A DNA stretch of 64,000 bases from DASUAS01 sp963841415. GTDB taxonomy: Bacteria > Actinomycetota > Acidimicrobiia > IMCC26256 > DASPTH01. Both the position numbers and the translations under genes were made by a program. The notes under the pieces were generated by a model that had not been told where the DNA came from, searched no databases, and saw only the letters and a list, made by a program, of their open reading frames with translations. Below are positions 32,893 to 41,503 of this stretch, in pieces. The first letter of the stretch is position 1; each line of letters opens with the position of its first letter. Location: contig CAWJCN010000004.1 in the NCBI GenBank assembly GCA_963841415.1, forward strand, positions 1 to 64,000, given 5' to 3'.

Positions 32893-34013
32893 GTGACGAC
32901 CACCACGCAACCTCGCGCCGCGGGTCCCGCCTCCACGCCGAGCAAGTCGGTCGCGACGGTCGAACGAATGGCGACCTGGCACGCGGGCGTGTGGTTGGTC
33001 TGGGCGCTGGCGGCCGCCGCGTGCATCGAGCTCGCGCCGAACCCGGTGTACGTCGCGCTGGTGATCGGCATCGCGTCGGTCGCGGTGTCGATCCACTCCC
33101 GGCCGGGGCCCTACGCCCGCGCGTTCCCGCTGCTGCTCGCGGTGGGCACGTTCTTCGCGGTGGTGCGCATGCTCCTCACCGTGGCCACCACCCACGGACT
33201 GGGCGACGTGCTCTTCACCACGCCCCACTTCGGTCTGCCGCAGCTGCTCGGCGGGTTCACCGTCGGCGGCACCGTCGAGCTCCCCGTGATGCTGCAGTCG
33301 CTGGCCGAAGGTTTCGCCATCGTCGGCGTGATGGGCGTGTTCGGAGCGTTCAACTCGGTCGTGTCGCACTCCGAGCTGGTCGAGTCGACGCCGCGGGCGT
33401 TCTTCGAGCTCGGTCTCGTCATCGTCGTGGGGCTGGCGTTCGTGCCGTCGACGCTCTCCGCCATCCACGACGTGCGCGACGCCGACCGCGCCCGCACCGG
33501 CGGCCGGGTCGTCCGCCGGGGCCGGCTGCTGCGCCAGATCGTGCCGGTGCTCGAGCTCGGGTTGGAGCGCGCGGTCACGTTGGCGGAGTCGATGGACTCG
33601 CGAGGCTTCGCCGCGCGGGCGCCAGCCCGCGCGACCGCGCCGCGGGATGGTGGGGGCTGGTGTCGCTCCTGCTGCTCGGTGGTTCGTTCGTGGCCCTCAT
33701 CGGTGACGCCGGCACGGTGGCAGCGGTCCTCGGGATCGCCGGCGCGGTCGGGCTCGGCGCGGCGATCCTGCTCGCGTCGTCCGACACCGGTCGCACCCGC
33801 TACCGCCCCCGGAAGATGCGCACGACCGATTGGGTCGTCGCGGGCGTCACGCTGCTCGCGCCGGCGGCGATGGCGACGGTCTCGTGGGCCGGTGACAGCA
33901 CCCTCGTGTGGTTCGCCAACCCGCTGGCCTGGCCCGCCCTCCACGTCCTCCCCGCGGTCGCGCTGCTCCCCCTCCTCACGCCCGCGCTGCTTCCTCCGCC
34001 GGAGACCCCATGA
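32893..34013 (+). pseudogene. ECF transporter T component (CbiQ-like), one frame change
   Basis: Read through one frame change, this is an EcfT-type membrane protein: N-terminal helices (WLVWALAAAACIELAPNPVY, AFPLLLAVGTFFAVVRMLLT), GFAIVGVMGVFGAFNSVVSH, the cytoplasmic coupling part with ARG-like motifs (DADRARTGGRVVRRG and LAESMDSRGFA), then C-terminal helices (GLVSLLLLGGSFVALIGDAG). The frame moves by -1 in the very GC-rich stretch 33605-33650. The stop overlaps the ATPase ATG by four bases (ATGA). The neighbouring ECF genes are intact, so an assembly error in this hard template is plausible; a true break would disable the transporter. Confidence 0.78.
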
Positions 34014-35572
34014 GCGCGGTCTCGTTTCGCGACGTCTCGTTCGCGTACCCCGACGCGGAGCGTGCCGCGATCCTGGGCGTCGACCTCGACGTCACTCCTG
34101 GCGAGCTGCTGCTCGTGGTGGGTGCGTCGGGTTCGGGCAAGAGCACGTTGCTGCGCGCGGTCAACGGGCTGGTACCCCACACCAGCGGTGGGCGCTTCGG
34201 CGGCGAGGTGGTGGTGTTCGGCCGTTCGACGCGATCGCACCATCCGCGCGAGCTCGCCGACGTCGTGGGGTTCGTCGCGCAGGATCCCGAGTCGCAATCG
34301 GTCGTCGACCACGTCGAACGCGACCTCGCCTTCGTGCTCGAGAACCTCGGGTTCTCGCCGGAGGCGATGCGTCGGCGCGTGGAGGAGGTGCTCGACGCCC
34401 TGGGCATCGCGCACCTGCGCGACCGCGACCCGTCGACGCTGTCGGGCGGAGAACGGCAACGGTGCGCGATCGCGAGCGCGCTGGCGGCCGGGCCGCAGGC
34501 ACTGGTGCTCGACGAACCGACGTCGCAGCTGGACCCGCAGGGCGCCGACGACGTGCTCGCCGCGCTGGTGCGGCTCAACCACGATCTCGGGACGACGGTG
34601 ATGCTCGCCGAGCATCGCCTCGAGCGCGCCGCGCCCCTCGCCGACCGTGCGGTGCTGGTCGACGGTGGCGCGGTCGGCGAACCGGCGACGGTGGGTGCGG
34701 TGCTCGCGTCGTACTCGGGCGCGCCGAGCGTGACCCGTCTCGGTCGCCTGCTCGGTTGGGATCCACTGCCGCTCACGGTGCGCGACGCGCGTGCCCGCGC
34801 AGCTCTTGATCCGCCCGACCTCGAGCCTCCGCCGTCGGCACCGGCCGCCGCGCCGGGCGAACCGCTGCTGCACGCGCGCGAGGTGCGCGTATCGCTCGGT
34901 GGTCGCAGCGTCGTGCGGGGAATCGACCTCGCGCTCCACGCGGGTGACGTGATCGCACTGTTCGGCCGCAACGGCGCGGGCAAGACCACGCTGCTGCGCG
35001 CGCTCGCCGGGCTCGTCGGGCCGAGTGCGGGCGCGGTCGACGCACACGTGCGTGTCGCCTACGTCCCGCAGAACCCCAACACGATGCTGTTCTCGTCGTC
35101 GGTGCGGCGCGAGCTGATCGAAACGCAGCGCCTGCTCGGACGCACCGACGCGAGGGCCGTCGACCACTGGCTCGACACTCTGCACCTCACCGACCTCGCC
35201 GGCGCGCACCCGCGCAGCCTCTCGGGGGGGCAACGCCAGCGAGTCGCGATCGCCGCCGTCGCGGTCGGGGGTGCGCCCGTGCTGCTCCTCGACGAACCGA
35301 CGCGCGGCATGGACGCGCCGTCGCGATCTGCGCTCGAGCATGCGGTGCGCGAGCACGCCGCCGCGGGTGGCGCCGTCGTGCTCGCGACACACGACGTCGA
35401 ACTCGCCGCGCGCATCGCGTCACACGCCGTGGTGCTCGGCGACGGCGAGATCGTGGCCGACGGCGACGCCCGCACCGTGCTCACCGGCTCGTTGTTCGCG
35501 CCGCAGGTCCTACGGGTGCTGCCACCGTTCCTCACCGTGGAGGAAGTCGACGCGGAGCTGGCACGCTCGTGA
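34010..35572 (+). CDS. ECF transporter ATPase, fused A1-A2
   Basis: A 520-residue protein with two complete ABC ATPase halves. First half: Walker A GASGSGKST, signature LSGGERQR, Walker B ALVLDEPTSQLDP. Second half: Walker A GRNGAGKTT, signature LSGGQRQR, Walker B LLLDEPTRGMD. Fusion of the two ATPases of an energy-coupling factor module is common in actinobacteria. It overlaps the T component upstream and the S component downstream by four bases each, forming a T-A-S operon. The locus suggests cobalamin as substrate. Confidence 0.88.
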   Translation: MSAVSFRDVSFAYPDAERAAILGVDLDVTPGELLLVVGASGSGKSTLLRAVNGLVPHTSGGRFGGEVVVFGRSTRSHHPRELADVVGFVAQDPESQSVVDHVERDLAFVLENLGFSPEAMRRRVEEVLDALGIAHLRDRDPSTLSGGERQRCAIASALAAGPQALVLDEPTSQLDPQGADDVLAALVRLNHDLGTTVMLAEHRLERAAPLADRAVLVDGGAVGEPATVGAVLASYSGAPSVTRLGRLLGWDPLPLTVRDARARAALDPPDLEPPPSAPAAAPGEPLLHAREVRVSLGGRSVVRGIDLALHAGDVIALFGRNGAGKTTLLRALAGLVGPSAGAVDAHVRVAYVPQNPNTMLFSSSVRRELIETQRLLGRTDARAVDHWLDTLHLTDLAGAHPRSLSGGQRQRVAIAAVAVGGAPVLLLDEPTRGMDAPSRSALEHAVREHAAAGGAVVLATHDVELAARIASHAVVLGDGEIVADGDARTVLTGSLFAPQVLRVLPPFLTVEEVDAELARS

Positions 35573-36390
35573 GCATCTTCGTCGCGCCGCCGCGCACCGG
35601 AGTCGCCGGCCATGTACGCCCGGTCGCGGTGTACGTGCTCATGGTGCTGCTCGGCGCCGCCGCGTTCCTCTACCCGTTCTGGTTGCCGTCGAGTGCGCTG
35701 TCGAGCCAGGCCCACAGCGGTGACGCGCCGCTCGTGGCCGCGTCGGTCGGTGCGCTGGTCGTCGCGGCCGTGATGCTCGAGGTGCGGCGGGGCACGATGA
35801 ACGGCGCCACCGTCGCCATCCTCGGCATGCTGTCGGCGGTCGCCGGCCTGCTCCGCCTGATCGACCTTCCCGGCGGCGGCAGCGGCATCTTCTTCATCGT
35901 CGTGCTGGCCGGCGCTGCGTTCGGACCACGCTTCGGGCTGCTGCTCGGGCTGTGCGCGATGGCGGTGTCGGCCATCGTGACCGGCGGCATCGGACCGTGG
36001 TTGCCGTTCCAGATGCTCTCCCTCGGGTGGATGGGCGCAGGCGCCGGCTTCGTCGGACTCCTCACCCGGCGCCTCGACCCACGGCTCGAGGTGCTGGCGC
36101 TCGCCGCGTACGCGTGGGTGTGGGGGTTCGTCTACGGGGCGATCATGAACCTCTGGTTCTGGCCCTTCGCGCGCGGCGGCGCACTCGACTGGCACCCCGG
36201 CCTCGACCTCGCTCAGACCCTCCACCGGTACTGGGAGTTCTACGTCGCCACGTCGCTGGGCTGGGACGCTGCCGCCGCGATCACCAACGCGGTCCTCGTG
36301 CTCGTCACCGGCCTGGTGCTCATGCGCACCTTCCGCCGCTTCGCCCACCGCCTCGACCCCGCCGTCGAGTTCACCGAAGCCGCTCCATGA
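35569..36390 (+). CDS. ECF transporter S component, probably for cobalamin
   Basis: A 273-residue membrane protein with about six to eight helices, including AVYVLMVLLGAAAFLYPFWL, a FGPRFGLLLGLCAMAVSAIV-like segment and GFVYGAIMNLWFWPFARGG. The pattern is that of ECF substrate-binding subunits annotated near CbrT-like and CblT-like cobalamin transporters. Substrate assignment rests on the B12 riboswitch and the transcobalamin-like secreted pair next door. ATG 35569 overlaps the ATPase stop by four bases. Confidence 0.75.
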   Translation: MSIFVAPPRTGVAGHVRPVAVYVLMVLLGAAAFLYPFWLPSSALSSQAHSGDAPLVAASVGALVVAAVMLEVRRGTMNGATVAILGMLSAVAGLLRLIDLPGGGSGIFFIVVLAGAAFGPRFGLLLGLCAMAVSAIVTGGIGPWLPFQMLSLGWMGAGAGFVGLLTRRLDPRLEVLALAAYAWVWGFVYGAIMNLWFWPFARGGALDWHPGLDLAQTLHRYWEFYVATSLGWDAAAAITNAVLVLVTGLVLMRTFRRFAHRLDPAVEFTEAAP

Positions 36391-36418
36391 CCGCGAGGTC
36401 GCGTCATTCAGCCGCGTT

Positions 36419-36622
36419 CTACGCGGTCAGGTGACGCAACCTCGATTCGGAGGGTGGGGGGAAGAGCTCGGCGACGAACTCTTCGAGGGCGGCGCGACCT
36501 TCGGGGGTGGCGACGTCGGCCACGAAGACGGCGGCACGGGTGTCGTCGGACTCGAGCGCCCGCGCGGCCTCGCCGAGCGCGGCGGCGTCGGTCTCGCGCC
36601 CGACCAGCACCACGACGTTCAC
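36419..36622 (-). CDS. Small protein after MauE-like gene, function unknown
   Basis: A 67-residue protein starting at GTG 36622, which overlaps the stop of the upstream gene (GTGA). It reads VNVVVLVGRETDAAALGEAA and continues with an alternating strand-helix pattern (TRAAVFVADVATPEGRAALE). It resembles the start of a thioredoxin-like or flavodoxin-like fold, but is too short for either. The coupling to the MauE-like gene is the main evidence that it is real. Confidence 0.5.
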   Translation of the reverse strand: MNVVVLVGRETDAAALGEAARALESDDTRAAVFVADVATPEGRAALEEFVAELFPPPSESRLRHLTA

Positions 36623-37110
36623 GTGCGCACCACCATCACCGCCGAGACCGCGAGGAACCCGCACGCGAGCAGCGCGGTGCCGAGCACCGCGGTCGGTTCC
36701 GCCAGTGTGGTCGCGCCCGTCGCGACCAGCGCCAGTGCGAGGAACCAGGTGTTGCGCAGCAGCGACCCGATCGACAGGGCGCGCTTCGTCGACGCCGCGC
36801 CGAAGCAATTGCACGGACGGCGGTCGTTGCTCACGATCCGACGGACCAGCACCACCGTGAACACGGCGAAGGTCGCGAGTGCCATCCAGCTCGGCCAGGT
36901 CGCGTCGACGAACAGCAGCAGCGCCGCGAGCGCGAGCTCGTAGAGCGGCAACAGAACTGCGACCAGCACCGATATCCATGCGTAGCCGCCGAACTGCACG
37001 CGGTACGAGTGCAGCGACTGCCGGAGCGCGAGCAGCTTGCCGACGCCCGAGGCGACCAGGATGATCGCCACGACGACCCGCGCGGCGAGCGCGACGTCGT
37101 TGGCGGTCAC
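36619..37110 (-). CDS. MauE/DoxX-like membrane protein
   Basis: A 163-residue protein with four helices (VALAARVVVAIILVASGVGK, ISVLVAVLLPLYELALAALL, MALATFAVFTVVLV, TWFLALALVATGATTLAEP) and the cysteine motif RRPCNCFGAAS in the loop after the third helix. This is the MauE/VKOR-adjacent DoxX pattern. Such proteins are thought to help form disulfides in exported proteins. It lies 2 bp downstream of the flavin reductase gene, and the small protein follows with overlap. Confidence 0.75.
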   Translation of the reverse strand: MTANDVALAARVVVAIILVASGVGKLLALRQSLHSYRVQFGGYAWISVLVAVLLPLYELALAALLLFVDATWPSWMALATFAVFTVVLVRRIVSNDRRPCNCFGAASTKRALSIGSLLRNTWFLALALVATGATTLAEPTAVLGTALLACGFLAVSAVMVVRT

Positions 37111-37112
37111 GC

Positions 37113-37607
37113 TCAGCCTTCGTGGATGCGCTGGTACCCGCCCCGGTAGAAGAGCAGCGGCCGAGCGCCCTCGCGCATGTCGAGATCGAGCACGCGCCCG
37201 ACGATGATCTTGTGGTCACCGCCGGGATACTCGGCCTCGAAGCGGCAGTCGAGATACGCGATGGCCTCCTCGAGCACCGGCGCGCCCGACACGCCGATGC
37301 GCCACGGGGTGGCCGAGAACCGGTCCGCACCCTTCTTGGCGAACAGGTTCGAGAGCTCCTCGTGATCCTCGCCGAGGATGTTGACGGCGAACGTCCCCGC
37401 TTCCTCGATGCGCGGCCACGTCGACGAGCTGTGCGCGACGCAGAACAGGATGAGCGGCGGCTCGAGCGAGAGCGACGTGAACGAGTTGGCCGCCATGCCC
37501 ACGGGCTCTTCGCCGTCCATGGCGGTGATGATGGTGACGCCGGTTGCGAAGTGACCCAGCACGGTGCGGAAGAGCTTGTCGTCGGGAACGAGAACTTCCT
37601 CGGGCAC
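37113..37607 (-). CDS. Flavin reductase family protein
   Basis: A 164-residue split-barrel flavin reductase: FRTVLGHFATGVTIITAMDG, VGMAANSFTSLSLEPPLILF, GTFAVNILGEDHEELSNLFA and a C-terminal LLFYRGGYQRI. These are the HpaC/flavin reductase-like signatures, and such enzymes supply reduced FMN to monooxygenases. No oxygenase partner is adjacent. Start at ATG 37607. Confidence 0.87.
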   Translation of the reverse strand: MPEEVLVPDDKLFRTVLGHFATGVTIITAMDGEEPVGMAANSFTSLSLEPPLILFCVAHSSSTWPRIEEAGTFAVNILGEDHEELSNLFAKKGADRFSATPWRIGVSGAPVLEEAIAYLDCRFEAEYPGGDHKIIVGRVLDLDMREGARPLLFYRGGYQRIHEG

Positions 37608-37628
37608 GCGCGCTCCTGGTTCCTGGAC

Positions 37629-38504
37629 TCAGCGCACCGGGCGCAGCTCGTGGCTGAGGCCGTCAGATGCCGCGAACACCTCGGGACCGTTGACCTTCGC
37701 CGACGTCTCCCGCGCGTCGCGCAGAATGGTGTCGAGGTTGTCGTCGCCGTGCGTCGGGCAGTGGTGGAAGAGGGCGAGTTGACGGGCGCCCGATTCCTTG
37801 GCGACGTGGATCGCGTACTCGATGGTGCAGTGACCCCACGTGCGCTTCATCTCGTACTCGGCGGCGGTGTGCTGCGCGTCGTGGATGAGCAGGTCGACGC
37901 CGTCGCAGAGGTCGAGCACGTCGCGCGGGACGTAGTCGTCGGCGTGCTCGGGCACGGTGCCCGGACCGTGGTCGGAGAGGTACGCGACCGACACGCCTTC
38001 CATCTCGACCCGGAACCCGAGCGTGGGATCGGTGTGACGGACCCAGCGGGAGCGCACCTTGGCGCCGTTCAGCGCGAAGTCGTCGTTGGCAACCGACTCG
38101 AACGCCACGTCGCCGCGCAGCTCCTCGGGGGTGATGGGGAAGAACGGCGGGCTCATCACGTTGCGGAAGACCGTGCTGAGCGGCCCATCCTCCTGGTGGG
38201 GACCCACCACGGTGACGGTGCCGCCACCGGCGGCGACCGGCGCGAAGAAGGGCAAGCCCTGGATGTGGTCCCAGTGGAGGTGGGTGAGCAGCACCGTGGC
38301 GCGGTATCCGTCGCGCCGGCCTTCGGCATCGAGTGCGTCGCCGTAATTGCGCAGCCCGGTGCCGAGATCGAACAGGATCGGGTCGTGGCCAGCGCAGGCG
38401 ACTTCGACGCACGAGGTGTTGCCCCCGTACCGGTCGAACTGGTGGCCGTCGCACGGCGTCGATCCGCGCACCCCCCAGAAGTTCACGTGCGTCACACCGG
38501 ACAC
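37629..38504 (-). CDS. MBL-fold metallohydrolase
   Basis: A 291-residue metallo-beta-lactamase fold: WGVRGSTPCDG and YGGNTSCVEV at the start, metal motif LTHLHWDHIQGLPFF, YLSDHGPG, and LALFHHCPTHGDDNLD late. The early WGVRGSTP and GGNTSC motifs are typical of a cAMP phosphodiesterase/RNase Z-like subgroup. TAGCCT on the minus strand lies 7 nt before GTG 38504 and only 1 nt before ATG 38510, so I prefer leaderless initiation at GTG 38504. Substrate unknown. Confidence 0.8.
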   Translation of the reverse strand: MSGVTHVNFWGVRGSTPCDGHQFDRYGGNTSCVEVACAGHDPILFDLGTGLRNYGDALDAEGRRDGYRATVLLTHLHWDHIQGLPFFAPVAAGGGTVTVVGPHQEDGPLSTVFRNVMSPPFFPITPEELRGDVAFESVANDDFALNGAKVRSRWVRHTDPTLGFRVEMEGVSVAYLSDHGPGTVPEHADDYVPRDVLDLCDGVDLLIHDAQHTAAEYEMKRTWGHCTIEYAIHVAKESGARQLALFHHCPTHGDDNLDTILRDARETSAKVNGPEVFAASDGLSHELRPVR

Positions 38505-38600
38505 GTTCATCAGGCTACCCCGTGCACCCTTCGCCAACTCAGGACGGGGCGTCTGTGTGACACGATCGCGATCCGCATGTGACACGCTTCACATCCGCGT

Positions 38601-39446
38601 TCAACTCAGGACGCGGCGCTTGAACCCGGTGATCCCGAGCCACGTGAACAGTGCCGCGAACCCCAGCAACGCGCCGTACACCGCCCACAAGCTCATGTGC
38701 GACGAATTGGTGAGCGCGGCCCGGAACCCTTCCGAGATGTACACGAGCGGGTTCGCGAGCACGAGGACCTGCAGCCACTTGATGGTCTCGAGCGACGACC
38801 ACGAGTAGTAGACGCAACCGAGGAACGTGATCGGAATCACGATGATCCCGAACAGCAGCGGCACCGTGCGGGGGTCGAAGCGCGTCCCGAAGGTGAGCCC
38901 GAGCGCGCCGCACGTGTAGCAGGCCAGCGGCGTGAGGGTGAGCAGCACGAGCCAGTTGATGTCGAGGTGAACCGGAGTCGCGGGCACGACCGCCGCGATC
39001 GGGAACACCAGCAGCGCGGAGATGAGGCCGCTGAGCGCGCCCCACATCGCCTTCTGGATCGCGACCAGCCACACTGGCATCGGGGCCAGCACGCGGTCTT
39101 CGATCTCGCGGGTGTAGCCGAACTCCTGCACCATCGGCAGCGACACCGACTGGATCCCCTGGAACAGGATTGCCAGCCCGACGACGCCGGCGACGAGCAG
39201 CGTGGAGAAGCTGCTCGCGGCCTCGGCGCCACCGACGCCCTGACCGATCTTCGGGAACACGTAGGTGAACACGAAGACCAACAGGAACGGCTGGAGGATC
39301 GTGCGGGGGATGAACTCCTTGAGCGTCTTCCGCAGCACGACCAGGTCGCGCAGGATGAGCGCGCGGAACGCGACCCGCGAGGCTGCCAGCGGCTTGCGGG
39401 CAGGCGCAAGCGCCGTCGGCGCGTTGGGGATCGTGACGGTGGTCAT
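38601..39446 (-). CDS. ABC-2 drug exporter permease (DrrB-like)
   Basis: A 281-residue membrane protein with six helices and the ABC-2 permease pattern: ILRDLVVLRKTLKEFIPRTI, LQPFLLVFVFTYVFPKIG, the REIEDRVLAPMPVWLV loop and LGCVYYSWSSLETIKWLQVL. It pairs with the ATPase gene that overlaps its ATG by four bases. A MarR regulator heads the operon, so a toxic aromatic compound or antibiotic is the likely inducer and substrate. Confidence 0.87.
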   Translation of the reverse strand: MTTVTIPNAPTALAPARKPLAASRVAFRALILRDLVVLRKTLKEFIPRTILQPFLLVFVFTYVFPKIGQGVGGAEAASSFSTLLVAGVVGLAILFQGIQSVSLPMVQEFGYTREIEDRVLAPMPVWLVAIQKAMWGALSGLISALLVFPIAAVVPATPVHLDINWLVLLTLTPLACYTCGALGLTFGTRFDPRTVPLLFGIIVIPITFLGCVYYSWSSLETIKWLQVLVLANPLVYISEGFRAALTNSSHMSLWAVYGALLGFAALFTWLGITGFKRRVLS

Positions 39447-40399
39447 TCGCGCAGGTCCTTTCCGGTCAGGTTGATGAAGACGGTCTCGAGCGTCGGCTCG
39501 GTGACCGACAGGTCGGACACGTCGAAGCCGTGACGTTCGGCGGCAGAGAACACGAGGGGCAGCACTCCCGTCTGCGCCCGCACTTCGACGACCACGGTGC
39601 CGTCGACTCGGGTTGCGTTCTGCGCGCCGGCCACGTCGGTCTCGAGCACCTTCGCCAACGCGTCGAGGTCGCCCGATGCGGTGACGGTGACGACGGTGTC
39701 GGCGCCGGTCGAGCGCTTCAACTCCGACGGCGGACCGAGCGCGAGCAGACGCCCACGGTCGATGATCGCGAGCCGGTTGCACAGCTCGTCGGCCTCCTCC
39801 ATGTAGTGCGTGGTGAGGAGGATGGTCTGGCCCTCACCGTGGAGCTCACCGAGGATCTCCCACAGCGCGAGTCGGCTCTGGGGATCGAGGCCCGCGGTCG
39901 GCTCGTCGAGGAACAAGGTTGCCGGGCGGTGCATGATCGCCCGGGCCACCATGAGGCGCTGGGCCATGCCGCCCGACAGCGCGGCCACCGGCTCCTTGCC
40001 GCGCTCGGCGAGACGGAACTGCTCGAGCAGGCGGTCGGCCTCGTGGCGCGCGGTTCCCGCGCTCATGCCGAAGAAGCGCCCGTGGAAGTAGAGGTTCTCC
40101 CACACGGTCAACGAGCGGTCGAGCGTGTTGGTCTGCGGGACCACCCCGATCACCTGCTTGGCCGCGGTCGGGTGCGCGACGACGTCGATGCCCCCGACGT
40201 ACGCGCCCCCGCTGGTCGGGATCACGCGCGTCGTGAGCATGCCCGCGGTCGTCGTCTTGCCGGCACCGTTCGGACCGAGCAGCCCGAAGATCTCGCCCTG
40301 GTGCACCTCGAGGTCGAGCTCGTCGACCGCTTTCAACCCGCCCGGGTACACCTTGGTGAGGTGCTCGGTGCGGATCACCACGTCGTCAGCGACGGACAT
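39443..40399 (-). CDS. ABC drug exporter ATPase (DrrA-like)
   Basis: A 318-residue ATPase: Walker A GPNGAGKTT, the GVVPQTNTLDRSLTVWEN Q-loop typical of the DrrA group, signature LSGGMAQR, Walker B LFLDEPTAGLDP, TTHYMEEADEL. A C-terminal extension of about 90 residues follows, as in daunorubicin-resistance ATPases. The ATG overlaps the end of the MarR gene by 14 bp and the stop overlaps the permease ATG, so all three are one operon. Confidence 0.9.
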   Translation of the reverse strand: MSVADDVVIRTEHLTKVYPGGLKAVDELDLEVHQGEIFGLLGPNGAGKTTTAGMLTTRVIPTSGGAYVGGIDVVAHPTAAKQVIGVVPQTNTLDRSLTVWENLYFHGRFFGMSAGTARHEADRLLEQFRLAERGKEPVAALSGGMAQRLMVARAIMHRPATLFLDEPTAGLDPQSRLALWEILGELHGEGQTILLTTHYMEEADELCNRLAIIDRGRLLALGPPSELKRSTGADTVVTVTASGDLDALAKVLETDVAGAQNATRVDGTVVVEVRAQTGVLPLVFSAAERHGFDVSDLSVTEPTLETVFINLTGKDLRE

Positions 40400-40850
40400 C
40401 GGCCATCACCTCCTGCTCCTTGGCGCCCTCGGCGCGCTGTTCGAAGTACGTGTGGATGCGCGGCAAGACGCGAGACAGCACCTCGACGTCGCGCTTGGTG
40501 AGGATTCCCCGCAGCTCGTCGTCGAGCGCGTGCACCACCTCGTGCAGCTGCGCGAGGCGCGCGAGCCCCTTCTCCGTGACAGCGACGTGCACGACGCGCC
40601 GGTCGGCGGGGTCGGGGCGACGCTCGACGAGGCCTTCGTCGGCGAGCTTGTCGAGGTGGCGGACGAGCGTGGGCGGCTCGATGCGCATGTGGTGCGCGAG
40701 CTCACGCTGGCTGGCCCCCTCGGCGTGCGCCGCTTCCTTGAGGAGCACCCAGTTCCAGAGGGTGGCGCCGTGCTCGCTCAGCCGGCGGTCGAGCTCGTCG
40801 TGCACCGCACGGTGCGTCAGGAAGAGGAGCCGTCCGATGGTGGTTTCCAT
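40386..40850 (-). CDS. MarR-family transcriptional regulator
   Basis: A 154-residue winged-helix repressor: the helix-turn-helix SQRELAHHMRIEPPTLVRHL and wing VERRPDPADRRVVHVAVTEK are clear. C-terminal helices (VEVLSRVLPRIHTYFEQRAE) form the dimer interface. It is the first gene of the exporter operon and has two perfect 11-bp palindromes 6-32 bp before its ATG, so autorepression of the operon is likely, relieved by the exported compound. Confidence 0.9.
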   Translation of the reverse strand: METTIGRLLFLTHRAVHDELDRRLSEHGATLWNWVLLKEAAHAEGASQRELAHHMRIEPPTLVRHLDKLADEGLVERRPDPADRRVVHVAVTEKGLARLAQLHEVVHALDDELRGILTKRDVEVLSRVLPRIHTYFEQRAEGAKEQEVMADVRR

Positions 40851-40856
40851 AGTGCG

Positions 40857-40882
40857 CTAATGATTAGCACACTAATGATTAG
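40857..40882. promoter_or_regulatory. Double MarR operator
   Basis: CTAATGATTAG, a perfect 11-bp palindrome, occurs at 40857-40867 and again at 40872-40882, 15 bp apart centre to centre. It lies directly upstream of the marR ATG (40850). AT-rich palindromes of this kind stand out in this high-GC DNA and are typical MarR sites. Confidence 0.8.
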
Positions 40883-40890
40883 GTGTGCAA

Positions 40891-41466
40891 TCAGTCTCCG
40901 TCCGGCCGCCGCCCGGGGCCTTCACCGCGCACCTTCTCGACGTGCACCAGCGCCTCCCGGAGCTGGTCGATCCAATCGCCTTCGTGGTCCCCCACGAGGC
41001 GGACGCACCAGGCGAGCGCGTGGCTGCGGCTCCGGGCGACGCCGGCGTCGACCAGGGTGTCGAGCACCTGGCGCTCGGGGAGACGCAGGCGGGTCATGAC
41101 CGGGACGCTCAGGGTCGTGAAGAGCTCCTCCACCTCGCCACAGCGAGCGCCCCAGGCGACCTTGCGGGCGAAGCGGGCCTCGGCCTCGTCGGCGATGCGC
41201 ATGCGCAACGCCCGGGTGTCCTCGCGGAAGCCCTGGATGCGGGCCCGGCGGGCGGCGGCGACCATCTCGGGGGCGGCGTCGCCGCCGTCGGCGGTGACGT
41301 TGGGTTCGGGCAGCGTGCCGATCACGACGATCTCGTCGCGGTCGTGGCTCACGTCCGGCGGCCCGGCGAACCACCCGTCGGGCAGGCGGCCGGCGAACCA
41401 GCCCTGCAGCTTGGCGGCCGCGGGGGGAACAGCGGTGGGGTCGGTGCGGTTGGTGTCCTTCGGCAT
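40891..41466 (-). CDS. Conserved protein of unknown function
   Basis: A 191-residue protein I do not recognise. The N-terminal part carries WFAGRLPDGWFAGPPDVSHD and a strand-like IVVIGTLPEP. The middle is charged and helical (AARRARIQGFREDTRALRMR). The C-terminal part (ERQVLDTLVDAGVARSRSHA, then LAWCVRLVGDHEGDWIDQLR) resembles a ribbon-helix-helix-like segment followed by a helix. The promoter region just upstream is AT-rich, with GATTACAGTATTAC next to the ATG at 41466. It may be a DNA-associated or regulatory protein; no function is claimed. Confidence 0.6.
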   Translation of the reverse strand: MPKDTNRTDPTAVPPAAAKLQGWFAGRLPDGWFAGPPDVSHDRDEIVVIGTLPEPNVTADGGDAAPEMVAAARRARIQGFREDTRALRMRIADEAEARFARKVAWGARCGEVEELFTTLSVPVMTRLRLPERQVLDTLVDAGVARSRSHALAWCVRLVGDHEGDWIDQLREALVHVEKVRGEGPGRRPDGD

Positions 41467-41503
41467 GTTGATTACAGTATTACATCGTTGCTCAGATAGC
41501 AAC

